Assembly (NCBI GenBank): GCA_023392575.1
Contig: JAEVYV010000366.1
Location: forward strand, 1 to 17,879
DNA from: Bacteroidota bacterium
GTDB taxonomy: Bacteria > Bacteroidota > Bacteroidia > Chitinophagales > Chitinophagaceae
DNA: 17,879 bases
Reading direction: 5' to 3'
Each line of letters opens with the position of its first letter. The first letter of the stretch is position 1. Positions 7,063 to 13,986 of the stretch are shown here, piece after piece. The position numbers and the translations under genes were made by a program. Below the pieces are notes generated by a model. That model saw nothing but the letters and a program-made list of their open reading frames with translations. It was not told the DNA's origin and did no database searches.

Positions 7063-8292
7063 CTACTTCGTACCCGCCGCCTGCTTTTCTTTCTTCAACA
7101 CATTGTAGGCCACCAGGGCACTGATCATCAGCAAAATGGAACCCAATAAAAATGGCGCCCCCGAAAAATGCACCGGCGTACCCGGCCGGGTAAAGTAGGC
7201 AAACAGGTTGGTCATCACCAGCGGACCAATAATAGAGGTCACGCTGATCATGCTGGTAAGGGCACCCTGCAGTTCGCCCTGTTCGGTGGGCGGCACATGG
7301 CCGGCCAGTATGGATTGCAACGCCGGGCCGGCAATACCACCTAAGCAATACGGGATCATGAATACAAACATCATCCAGCTTTGATTGGCAAAGGCAAAGG
7401 CCAGCATGCCGAAGGAATAAATAGCAAGGCCAATATAAACGCTCCGTTCGTTGCCTAATCTGGGGTTGATGTAGCGAATCAATCCACCCTGTACGATCAT
7501 GGTCATCAACCCCACCAGCCCCAGTGACAGCCCCATCATCGTGGTATTCCAGTCAAAACGTTCTATGTTAATAAAGGTCCAGGTGCTTTGCAAGGCATGC
7601 GCGGCTACGTACACCAGCATCATCGACCAGATCAGCCCCACCACAGAGGGATATTTTTTTAAATGCAGCAGGGAGCCCAGGGGATTAGCTCTCTTCCACT
7701 CAAAAGACCGCCTGTTTTCTTTTGCCAAAGATTCGGGCAATACAAAGTAGCCATACAAGGTATTGAGCAGGGTAAAGCCTGCTGCCACAAAAAACGGAAC
7801 CCGAAGGCCGTATTGGGCGAGCAGGCCGCCCAGGGAGGGCCCGATCACAAAGCCTACACCAAAAGCGGCACCCAGCAAGCCAAAGTTCTGTGCCCGGTTC
7901 TCGTTGGTGCTTACATCGGCAATATAGGCGGAGGCCGTGGTAAAACTGGCGCCGGTAACGCCGGCAATGATACGGCCAAGGAACAACCACCAGATGGTGG
8001 GTGCAAAAGCAAGGAACAAATAGTCAATGCCAAAGCCCAGCAAGGAAAACAACAGCACGGGCCTGCGGCCGTATTTATCACTCAGGTTGCCAATTATGGG
8101 TGCACAAAAAAACTGCATGATGGCATAGGCAAAAGTGAGCAAGCCGCCCCATTGCGAGGCCTGGCTGATGTTGCCGCCCGTAAGTTCCTCAATCAGTTCA
8201 GGGAGCACGGGAATGATCAAGCCAAGGCCGGTTACATCAATCAGCAGCGTGATAAAAATAAAGCTCATAGCGGCCTTGCGGGACTTCACCAT
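7063..8292 (-). CDS. MFS drug exporter, TCR/Tet (TetA-like) subfamily
   Basis: Inner-membrane proton antiporter of 409 residues with 12 predicted helices. Helix 1 carries DVTGLGLIIPVLPEL (19-33), typical of the TetA group. The loop between helices 2 and 3 carries MFS motif A, GNLSDKYGRRPVLL (68-81). The segment GRIIAGVTGASFTTASAYIADV (106-127 region) and the helix-5 motif-C-like GFVIGPSLGGLL also fit antiporters of the 12-helix drug family. The actual substrate cannot be assigned; most chromosomal members of this group in Bacteroidota are annotated only as TCR/Tet MFS transporters and do not necessarily give tetracycline resistance. It is a lone gene, with the two 53-bp inverted repeats on either side. 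Confidence 0.88.
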   Translation of the reverse strand: MVKSRKAAMSFIFITLLIDVTGLGLIIPVLPELIEELTGGNISQASQWGGLLTFAYAIMQFFCAPIIGNLSDKYGRRPVLLFSLLGFGIDYLFLAFAPTIWWLFLGRIIAGVTGASFTTASAYIADVSTNENRAQNFGLLGAAFGVGFVIGPSLGGLLAQYGLRVPFFVAAGFTLLNTLYGYFVLPESLAKENRRSFEWKRANPLGSLLHLKKYPSVVGLIWSMMLVYVAAHALQSTWTFINIERFDWNTTMMGLSLGLVGLMTMIVQGGLIRYINPRLGNERSVYIGLAIYSFGMLAFAFANQSWMMFVFMIPYCLGGIAGPALQSILAGHVPPTEQGELQGALTSMISVTSIIGPLVMTNLFAYFTRPGTPVHFSGAPFLLGSILLMISALVAYNVLKKEKQAAGTK

Positions 8293-8582
8293 AACGAAAA
8301 ATTAAAGGGGCAAAGTTGCTGATTTGAATGAAAACAGGCAAGACAAAAAAGTTTGTGGGGTTGCTATTAAATATGAGCTCTGGATAGGAAAGCTGCAAGC
8401 AACTCTATTCTACAGTTTTGAGGAAGGTGCAGCGCCTTATTCCGCATTCCCTATATGCAGTAACCACTATAAGAAAAGGTTAGCGGAATATCAGCGCCTG
8501 CAGTAGTTGCGCCTGGCACGACAATCACACTATCGTAAAACAAGGGCTGTAATTAAAGAACTGTCCGCCTGTGCGCTGGCTT

Positions 8583-8656
8583 CGCAAATCCAGCGGAGCA
8601 TTTGGATTTGCGGGCCCTTTTTGGGTTACTTTTTTTGGGCAAGCAAAAAAAGTAAC
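8583..8656. repeat. Composite double-hairpin element
   Basis: Two perfect stem-loops stand side by side. The first is CGCAAATCCA (8583-8592) / TGGATTTGCG (8603-8612) with a 10-nt loop. The second is GTTACTTTTTTTG (8625-8637) / CAAAAAAAGTAAC (8644-8656) with a 6-nt loop, GGCAAG. Similar GTTACTTT..TTTGGGCAAG..GTAAC palindromes are, to my knowledge, common in intergenic DNA of Bacteroidota. The element lies between divergent genes, so a terminator role is unlikely and a dispersed repeat is the better reading. Confidence 0.75.
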
Positions 8657-8760
8657 AAACAGAGAGATGGAACCAAAAAAGGAAAGACGGCCTTTGAAGG
8701 AGCATGTTATTAGTCCGAACTCAGATTAATTACCTATAATGAAATTATGTACCAAGCCCA

Positions 8761-8813
8761 GTACTACTATTTACCTTCCGTTGTCCCGATAGCTATCGGG
8801 ATACTCTTGTACG
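8761..8813 (-). repeat. 53-bp dispersed repeat, copy 2 (inverted)
   Basis: It is the reverse complement of copy 1 at 6990-7042, with two mismatches (AACGGAAGG for AACAAAAGG), and has the same perfect 18-bp palindrome TCCCGATAGCTATCGGGA. The two copies enclose the MFS gene and are about 1.7 kb apart in opposite orientation. Confidence 0.85.
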
Positions 8814-8864
8814 TTCAGAACGCTATGCAACATTTTGCAGACTGGTTTCCATGTGCAAGCTGTT

Positions 8865-8872
8865 TATTTTTG
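8865..8872 (+). promoter_or_regulatory. Candidate -7 promoter element for the ATP-grasp-like gene
   Basis: TATTTTTG is an exact match to TAnnTTTG, 44 nt before the ATG at 8917. A TTTG at 8834-8837 is 27 bp upstream, longer than the usual spacing, so the -33 element is unclear. Confidence 0.4.
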
Positions 8873-8916
8873 AAGGGCTTTCAAACGATTCCTTAACTTA
8901 AGCTCAAATTCCAATC

Positions 8917-10113
8917 ATGATCCCGGATATTCGGCAACAGTACAACACGCAGTTCACTAATGAAAAATATGAAGCGTATATAAATGATCTCAACAACCTG
9001 TATCCGGGCCAGTTGGATTTCCGCATTGCCGAAACACCCATTTTTATTTCTAAAGACTTTACGCAAAAAATGCTTTGCGCTTGCGACAGCATTATTGATG
9101 TGATTACACAGCCCGAGTATCAGCGGCAAAGTGAAAAAGCCATTCCTCCGCATTTACGGGTGCCAGCTGAAGATGCACATCCGCACTGCATTGCTTTTGA
9201 TTTTGGCATTTGTCAGGATGAAAACGGAGCATTAGAGCCACAGTTAATTGAGATGCAGGGTTTTCCGTCCCTGTTTGCCTGGCAGATATTGCAGCCGGAA
9301 GGGCACCATAAAAACCTTTGGTGGCCCGAAGGGTTTAGTCCTTACCTCAATGGCTTTACCAGGGACAGTTATATCGAGCTGCTCAGGAAAATCATTCTTG
9401 CAGACAGTGCTCCGGAGAATGTAGTGCTGCTGGAGATTCTGCCGCACCAGCAAAAAACACGAGTGGACTTTTATGCCACGAAAACCTTTCTTGGAATTGA
9501 TATTGTCTGCATCACGGAATTAATCGTGGAAGGAAAAGATTTATTTTATGTAAAAGACGGGAAGAAAACACGCATCAAACGCATTTACAACCGTGTCATT
9601 TTTGATGACCTGTTTCAACAGTCCAAAGAAATACAGGAAAAAGGAAAGATCTTTCAACAGGAGTTGAATGTTACCTGGGTGCCGCATCCCAATTGGTTTT
9701 ATCGCCTCAGCAAATTCACGCTGCCCTTTATCAGCCATCCCAATGTTCCTGAAACCTATTTTTTAAATGAAATAAAACAGCTGCCTTCCGACCTGGAAAA
9801 CTATGTAGTAAAACCTTTGTTTTCTTTTGCAGGGCAAGGTGTGATCATTGATGTAACCAAAGAAGACATTGAAAAGATCAATGACCCGGAGAACTGGATC
9901 ATTCAGAAGAAAGTACAATACGCTGCTGTAATTGATACACCTGATGAAAAAGCCAAAGCCGAAATACGCTTATTTTATTTCTGGGAACCCAACGCTGCAC
10001 GGCCTGTAGCGGCCAACAATCTTTCCCGGTTGAGCAAGGGCAAAATGGTGGGTGTCCGCTACAACAAGGACAAAGAATGGGTGGGCGGCAGCTTTTGTCT
10101 CTTTGAACAATAG
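8917..10113 (+). CDS. Conserved protein with ATP-grasp-like C-terminal half
   Basis: I do not recognise a named family with confidence. The 398-residue protein has no signal peptide or membrane helix and is probably cytosolic. The C-terminal half looks like an ATP-grasp fold: ENYVVKPLFSFAGQGVII (294-311) has the lysine followed by a glycine-containing loop, ENWIIQKKV (325-333) resembles the adenine-contacting hinge strand, and AEIRLFYFW (348-356) supplies the acidic and arginine residues typical of the metal and phosphate site. The middle holds PQLIEMQGFPSLFAWQ (108-123). The family usually ligates a carboxylate to an amine or thiol with ATP; no substrate can be assigned here. It is a single gene ending at a strong hairpin. 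The ATG is preceded by an A-rich leader without a clear Shine-Dalgarno sequence. Confidence 0.75.
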   Translation: MIPDIRQQYNTQFTNEKYEAYINDLNNLYPGQLDFRIAETPIFISKDFTQKMLCACDSIIDVITQPEYQRQSEKAIPPHLRVPAEDAHPHCIAFDFGICQDENGALEPQLIEMQGFPSLFAWQILQPEGHHKNLWWPEGFSPYLNGFTRDSYIELLRKIILADSAPENVVLLEILPHQQKTRVDFYATKTFLGIDIVCITELIVEGKDLFYVKDGKKTRIKRIYNRVIFDDLFQQSKEIQEKGKIFQQELNVTWVPHPNWFYRLSKFTLPFISHPNVPETYFLNEIKQLPSDLENYVVKPLFSFAGQGVIIDVTKEDIEKINDPENWIIQKKVQYAAVIDTPDEKAKAEIRLFYFWEPNAARPVAANNLSRLSKGKMVGVRYNKDKEWVGGSFCLFEQ

Positions 10114-10132
10114 CATCTGCCCGGATGTCCAC

Positions 10133-10167
10133 AAGACCTCGGAGGTTTTAGAAACCTCCGAGGTCTT
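10133..10167. terminator. 16-bp perfect hairpin between convergent genes
   Basis: AAGACCTCGGAGGTTT (10133-10148) and AAACCTCCGAGGTCTT (10152-10167) pair perfectly around a 3-nt loop, TAG. It lies 20 bp after the ATP-grasp-like gene and 35 bp after the stop of the convergent TonB receptor gene, so it can stop transcription both ways. The same type of palindrome is also, to my knowledge, a dispersed repeat in this group of bacteria. Confidence 0.75.
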
Positions 10168-10202
10168 AATATGCTTCCTGAAAATTTCAGCCTGAAAGAA
10201 CA

Positions 10203-12491
10203 CTAATCTCTTAAAGTAAATCTTAACCCCGCAAAAAAACGAATACCCTGGTTGGGTGCATACACATAAGCAGGATCGAAGACCAGTGCATAAGGATTCT
10301 CCGGAGTGTCAATAGCCTTGCCGCTGGCATCGTAATCCACCTGATTGTTAAAGGGATCATGCGAACGGGCAATCAAAAAAGGATTATTTTTTGCCGGCGT
10401 CCAGTTCAATATGTTTTTTACACCGCCATACACTTCAATCTTCTGTGAAACCCATTTGGTAAGCTGAATATTTTGAATGCTCCATACCGGTGATTGTTTT
10501 TTTCTTGGATCTAAATCCGAAATCAAGGGCAATTGCATCGGTCCATATATATTGCCGGTGTAGTCAATGGTTAAACCTGCCACAGGAAATGAATAGCTAA
10601 TAGACCAGGTGCCGTTCCAGCTTTCGGTAAACAAAGGTTTTTTCTTTACTTCTTTTCCGTTGTCGTCGGCTTCTGTTTTTGCCACGTCCTGAAGCGTTAT
10701 ACCGGCCATTGCTTTGATGCGTTGCAGAAAACTGCCTTCAAGATTTAACGTAAAGCCTCTTGATACCGCATGTCCTTTCAAATTCGCATACACAATTTTT
10801 TGGGGATCGGCTTCGTAATCGGCAATGATCTGGTTATGAAAATAGGTGTACCAAACAGAAGCGTCGATGGTGAGGCTTTTGGAACGGTCACCCAAGTTGC
10901 GGAGGTAATTAACATTCACGTTATAACTTTTCTCCGGCTTTAGCTCTTCCTCAATTTCAACGGCTCTGGCGCCTGTTAAAGCGGCATGATCTTCTGTAAA
11001 AATATTCACTACTCTAAAGCCGGTGCCGGCATTTAACCGCAGCGTTTGTTTTTCGTTAATTCCCCATTTATAGGCAAGCCTAGGTGTAACAATAGTTTTA
11101 TGCACCGGGTGATGATCATACCTGATCCCCAGCAGCAATTGATGTTTGGCATCCAGCTTCCATTCATCTTGCAAAAAAATGCCGGGAATAAACGTTTTTT
11201 CGGGTTTGTTGGCGGCACTCAAGGTATCGATCGTTGCCGTGGTATTATCATCATAGTAGGTGTAACGGCCTGCCAAACCCACCACGGCCGCATGCGAAGC
11301 CGACAGCGCCTTATCCCATTTTAACTGGCCAAATACAATATTTTGCTGCGCCTGGTAGGGTGTGGTTCCATAATAGGAATCCTGGTTATGATACGTAGCC
11401 GACGCACTCAGGTAAATTTTTTCCTGCAAGGGTAATTGGTAGTTGCCAATGGCTTCCAGTCGCTTGGTATAAATGCTTTCCCCATACAAACTGTCGCCGC
11501 CACGAAAGCTCTTGCTCCAGCGCACATCGCCGCCCCAGCGGTCTTCGTAAAAATAACGGGCCGCAAAAGAAGCCTGCCTTTCAAAAGCTCTTTGCCAGCT
11601 CCATTTATTAAAAACAGAAATGCGGTGCTGCAGGGTTACATCGGTAAAACGATCGTTGTTCTTATCAAAAGGTTTTTGAAAATTGAAATAGTTTACCCCA
11701 AGCAAGGAATTGACCGTTTTATTCACCTTCCACCGGAACCCAAGATCGACATTGTGCTCCTGCCAACTGGTGCTCATGATATTGGCAGCAAAAAGCGGAG
11801 CCTTCTCGGGAGACTTCGTAATAATATTAATCAAGCCGCCAATGGCTTCTGACCCATATAATCCCGAGGCCGGCCCCTTCACAATTTCAATCCGTTCAAT
11901 CAACTGGTTGGGGATGCCAAATAAGCCATACACCGATGAAAGGCTGCTGACAATAGGCATTCCATCAATAGTGACCATAGTGTAAGGTCCTTCCAATCCG
12001 TTGATATGAATATCACCGGTATTGCAAACGCTGCAGTTGATCTGCGGCCGTACGCCGTTTACATTTTGAAGGGATTCAAATATGCTGGGTGATGGATTTT
12101 TTTTCAGAAACTGCGGCGTATAAACTTCTACCGCAATTGGGCTTTCCAACCGCAGCACCGGTTTTGAGGTGCCGGTAACCACCACTTCATTTAAGGAAGA
12201 TTTATAAGGCTGTAATTCGATAGAGAGCTCTTTTGTATCGTTAGCCACATTAATGGTCTCGTGATAGGTTTCATATCCAACCATAGAAACATGTAAAGCG
12301 TTCTTGCCTGTACGAAGCCCCATTTCAAATCTGCCCGCTGAATCGGTCAGGATTTTTACAGAACCAGAGGTAACAGTGGCACCTCTCACCCCCACTCCTT
12401 CCGAATGCACCGTTCCTCTGACAACTATGGTTTGCGCTAAAGTGATCTGCACCGTAAGCAATAAAACGGTTGTGGCAACAATATGGTTCAT
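10203..12491 (-). CDS. TonB-dependent outer-membrane receptor with carboxypeptidase-regulatory-like domain
   Basis: Outer-membrane beta-barrel that would import a metal, metallophore or similar ligand with energy from TonB. A signal peptide runs to about LAQ (18-20). Residues 22-95 form the N-terminal carboxypeptidase-regulatory-like beta-sandwich (VRGTVHSEGVGVRGATV). A TonB-box-like EVVVTG is at 102-107. The plug follows (about 115-230), with INGLEGPYTMVTIDGMPI and IEIVKGPASGLYGSEAIGG, and the remainder is the barrel, ending in FAGLRFTLRD. The plug carries two close cysteines, C153 and C156, in NCSVCNTG, unusual enough to suggest a metal site or disulfide. The gene diverges from a DtxR/MntR-type regulator across a palindromic operator, which points to transition-metal uptake. 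The ligand itself is inference. Confidence 0.9.
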   Translation of the reverse strand: MNHIVATTVLLLTVQITLAQTIVVRGTVHSEGVGVRGATVTSGSVKILTDSAGRFEMGLRTGKNALHVSMVGYETYHETINVANDTKELSIELQPYKSSLNEVVVTGTSKPVLRLESPIAVEVYTPQFLKKNPSPSIFESLQNVNGVRPQINCSVCNTGDIHINGLEGPYTMVTIDGMPIVSSLSSVYGLFGIPNQLIERIEIVKGPASGLYGSEAIGGLINIITKSPEKAPLFAANIMSTSWQEHNVDLGFRWKVNKTVNSLLGVNYFNFQKPFDKNNDRFTDVTLQHRISVFNKWSWQRAFERQASFAARYFYEDRWGGDVRWSKSFRGGDSLYGESIYTKRLEAIGNYQLPLQEKIYLSASATYHNQDSYYGTTPYQAQQNIVFGQLKWDKALSASHAAVVGLAGRYTYYDDNTTATIDTLSAANKPEKTFIPGIFLQDEWKLDAKHQLLLGIRYDHHPVHKTIVTPRLAYKWGINEKQTLRLNAGTGFRVVNIFTEDHAALTGARAVEIEEELKPEKSYNVNVNYLRNLGDRSKSLTIDASVWYTYFHNQIIADYEADPQKIVYANLKGHAVSRGFTLNLEGSFLQRIKAMAGITLQDVAKTEADDNGKEVKKKPLFTESWNGTWSISYSFPVAGLTIDYTGNIYGPMQLPLISDLDPRKKQSPVWSIQNIQLTKWVSQKIEVYGGVKNILNWTPAKNNPFLIARSHDPFNNQVDYDASGKAIDTPENPYALVFDPAYVYAPNQGIRFFAGLRFTLRD

Positions 12492-12495
12492 GGCT

Positions 12496-12503
12496 CAAAA
12501 ATA
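12496..12503 (-). promoter_or_regulatory. -7 promoter element of the TonB receptor gene
   Basis: The minus strand reads TATTTTTG, an exact TAnnTTTG match, followed by only 4 nt (AGCC) before the ATG at 12491. The transcript would be leaderless or nearly so. No clean -33 TTG is at the usual distance. Confidence 0.5.
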
Positions 12504-12523
12504 AGGCAATACAAAACATTTTT

Positions 12524-12539
12524 ATTTGGTTACCCAAAT
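12524..12539. promoter_or_regulatory. Palindromic operator, probable DtxR/MntR-family binding site
   Basis: ATTTGG-TTAC-CCAAAT is a perfect 6-bp inverted repeat in the 82-bp space between the divergent receptor and regulator genes. Its form is close to the DtxR-family half-site pattern (TTAGGnnAgcCTAA). It lies 20 bp beyond the -7 element of the receptor gene and 22 bp before that of the regulator, so a bound repressor could control both. Binding is inferred from position and form. Confidence 0.6.
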
Positions 12540-12561
12540 TTTTTATTTATGGCAAGCTTGG

Positions 12562-12569
12562 TACTTTTG
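12562..12569 (+). promoter_or_regulatory. -7 promoter element of the DtxR-family regulator gene
   Basis: TACTTTTG matches TAnnTTTG exactly and is followed by 4 nt (AAGT) and the ATG at 12574. The geometry mirrors the divergent receptor promoter and implies a leaderless or very short-leader mRNA. Confidence 0.5.
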
Positions 12570-12573
12570 AAGT

Positions 12574-13239
12574 ATGTCGCACTTTGCCCATCAGTCGGAA
12601 GAGAATTATTTAAAAACGCTTTACAAGCTGACCAATAAGCAGGTAAAGAAGCTGAATAACATTACCCTGGCCAAAGCCCTGGAACTCAATCCTGCTACGG
12701 TACTGGAAATGGTGCGCAAGCTGGCAAAGAAGAACCTGCTGGAAATTCAGCCCGACAAGAGTTTGCACCTTACAGAAAAAGGAAAAAAGAAAGCCCTGCT
12801 TACGATTCGCAAACACCGGTTATGGGAAGTATTCCTGGTTGAAAAATTACACTACAAGTGGAATGAGGTACACGAGCTGGCAGAACAATTGGAACATATT
12901 GAATCGCCCAACCTGATTGACCGGCTGGAGGTTTACCTGGGCCATCCTTCCTTCGATCCGCACGGCGACCCCATACCGGACAAAAATGGGAAAATCAAAA
13001 TCAATGCCTCTGTGCCCTTATCATCCGGACAAAAAGGCAAGAGCTACCTGGTAGTAAGTCTTGCAGAAACCAACGATGCTTTTTTATCTTACCTGGAAAA
13101 GCTTAACATCAAACCCGGCACCAAAATCAAGATCACCGAACAAAACGAATACGATCAATCTTTTTCAGCGATCGTTCAAAAAAAAGCACTTCAGTTAAGT
13201 GAGAAAGTTGCCGACAACATCTTGGTGCAGCCGGTGTAA
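12574..13239 (+). CDS. Metal-dependent transcriptional regulator, DtxR/MntR family
   Basis: Cytosolic dimeric repressor that would bind DNA when loaded with Mn2+ or Fe2+. Residues 8-65 form the winged helix (SEENYLKTLYKL, then the recognition region ALELNPATVLEMVRKLAKK). Residues 70-140 form the dimerisation and metal domain, with candidate ligands H81, E104, E107 and H108 in HRLWEVFL and AEQLEH. Residues about 146-221 look like the FeoA/SH3-like third domain (LNIKPGTKIKITEQ). Compared with Bacillus MntR, the first-helix ligands Asp8 and Glu11 appear to be N11 and K14, so metal preference cannot be read off. The gene diverges from the TonB receptor gene, and the palindrome between them suggests it controls the receptor and itself. 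It ends at a strong bidirectional terminator. Confidence 0.9.
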   Translation: MSHFAHQSEENYLKTLYKLTNKQVKKLNNITLAKALELNPATVLEMVRKLAKKNLLEIQPDKSLHLTEKGKKKALLTIRKHRLWEVFLVEKLHYKWNEVHELAEQLEHIESPNLIDRLEVYLGHPSFDPHGDPIPDKNGKIKINASVPLSSGQKGKSYLVVSLAETNDAFLSYLEKLNIKPGTKIKITEQNEYDQSFSAIVQKKALQLSEKVADNILVQPV

Positions 13240-13336
13240 TAGCGGCAATCGTGGGACGTGAAACGTGAGAGCTAATAGCTAATGATATATAGCAGCTAGT
13301 AGTTAATCAAAAGTAGTATTGTAACACTATAAAAAT

Positions 13337-13367
13337 AAAACCCCGCCTGGCATCAGGCGGGGTTTTT
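13337..13367. terminator. Strong bidirectional rho-independent terminator
   Basis: AAAACCCCGCCTG (13337-13349) and CAGGCGGGGTTTT (13354-13366) pair perfectly around a 4-nt loop and give a GC-rich stem followed by a T-run on both strands. It lies between the convergent regulator and HMA-protein genes. Confidence 0.92.
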
Positions 13368-13370
13368 ACT

Positions 13371-13841
13371 CTATGCTTTTTTGCAGCAGTCCTTTTCGCT
13401 GCAGCCACTGTCTTTGCAACAGCTCATGTCTTTTGCACATTTGCCGTCTTTCATGCACTGGGCTGATTCGCATTTTTTATCCTTACAGCAGGAATGATCC
13501 GCCGGGGCCGAAGTTCGCTCATACTTGCAGCACTCATCTAATTTCTCATAGGCCTCGTCTGTGGTCTTGTACTCAGGTGTATCGTACCCTACAGCAGCAA
13601 TGGCCTGCTGAATTTTGGCCGCATTGGACGAACTGCTGTTGTATTTAACGGTCAGTTCTTTTGAATCGGCATTCCAAACGGCAAAGCTGGCGCCGGCCGA
13701 TTTGGCCGCCTTTTCAATTTTCTTTTTGCACATACCGCATTCGCCGGCCACTTTAAACGTTTCTGACTTGGTTTGAGCAAAAGCAATGGTTGAAGCAAAA
13801 ATGAAGGCAAAAGAAAGAAAGAATATTTTAAGCGTTTTCAT
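13371..13841 (-). CDS. Secreted heavy-metal-associated (HMA) domain protein with cysteine-rich tail
   Basis: Predicted periplasmic or surface metal-binding protein of 156 residues. A signal peptide ends around AFAQ (20-23). Residues 27-95 form one HMA fold (ETFKVAGECGMCKKKIEKAAKSAGASFAVWNADSKELTVKY is the segment type), with the metal pair C35 and C38 in GECGMCKK rather than the usual GMTCxxC. After the HMA domain the tail (about 103-156) contains 12 cysteines, many as CC pairs, with charged spacers. This resembles metallothionein-like metal sequestration; with C35 and C38 the protein has 14 cysteines. Copper is the most likely ligand for an HMA protein, but zinc or others are possible. It is convergent with the regulator gene and on the same strand as the HYC_CC_PP gene, separated from it by 145 bp. 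Confidence 0.88.
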   Translation of the reverse strand: MKTLKIFFLSFAFIFASTIAFAQTKSETFKVAGECGMCKKKIEKAAKSAGASFAVWNADSKELTVKYNSSSSNAAKIQQAIAAVGYDTPEYKTTDEAYEKLDECCKYERTSAPADHSCCKDKKCESAQCMKDGKCAKDMSCCKDSGCSEKDCCKKA

Positions 13842-13926
13842 GATAAATTAATTTGAAGATGAGATAATTTGAAAATTTGAAAATGGATGTTTGCATTGAG
13901 AGCAATCTTGCCGATGCGGGGCAAAC

Positions 13927-13970
13927 CGTACAAGAGTGCGACGCAACAAAAGCTGCATAGTAGCACTATG
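13927..13970 (+). repeat. Diverged relative of the 53-bp repeat, lacking its palindrome
   Basis: It shares CGTACAAGAGT (13927-13937), AACAAAAG and ATAGTAG with copy 1, with the same 4-nt gap between the last two blocks. The 18-bp palindrome is replaced by a short GCGACGC. It also forms its own hairpin, GCATAGT-AGC-ACTATGC (13954-13970). It lies in the gap between the HMA and HYC_CC_PP genes. Confidence 0.65.
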
Positions 13971-13986
13971 CCGGGTTCATAAAATC

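Larger units (their letters stand above)
8293..8916. other. Intergenic region rich in palindromic elements
   Basis: No credible gene is present. Short open frames here run through hairpin DNA, and their translations (such as FFWASKKSNK) are the kind produced by non-coding palindromes. From left to right the region holds an imperfect long hairpin (ATTCCGC at 8439-8445 against GCGGAAT at 8483-8489), the composite hairpin at 8583-8656, the second 53-bp repeat, and a promoter-like element before the next gene. Confidence 0.7.

Noticed and set aside
7063..8292. Tetracycline resistance determinant
   Set aside because: The protein is TetA-like, but the TCR/Tet branch is broad and nothing in the sequence or context (no TetR, no TetX) shows tetracycline as the substrate.
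7663..8322. 219-codon plus-strand frame inside the MFS gene
   Set aside because: It is antisense to a convincing 12-helix transporter; its low-complexity Gly/Lys/Gln-rich translation is typical of a shadow frame.
8324..8713. Two consecutive short plus-strand frames (60 and 68 codons)
   Set aside because: They run across palindromic intergenic DNA; the second translates the common non-coding hairpin as FFWASKKSNK. No ribosome binding site or family is seen.
11436..11852. 138-codon plus-strand frame inside the TonB receptor gene
   Set aside because: It is antisense to a complete receptor gene, with no recognisable motif.
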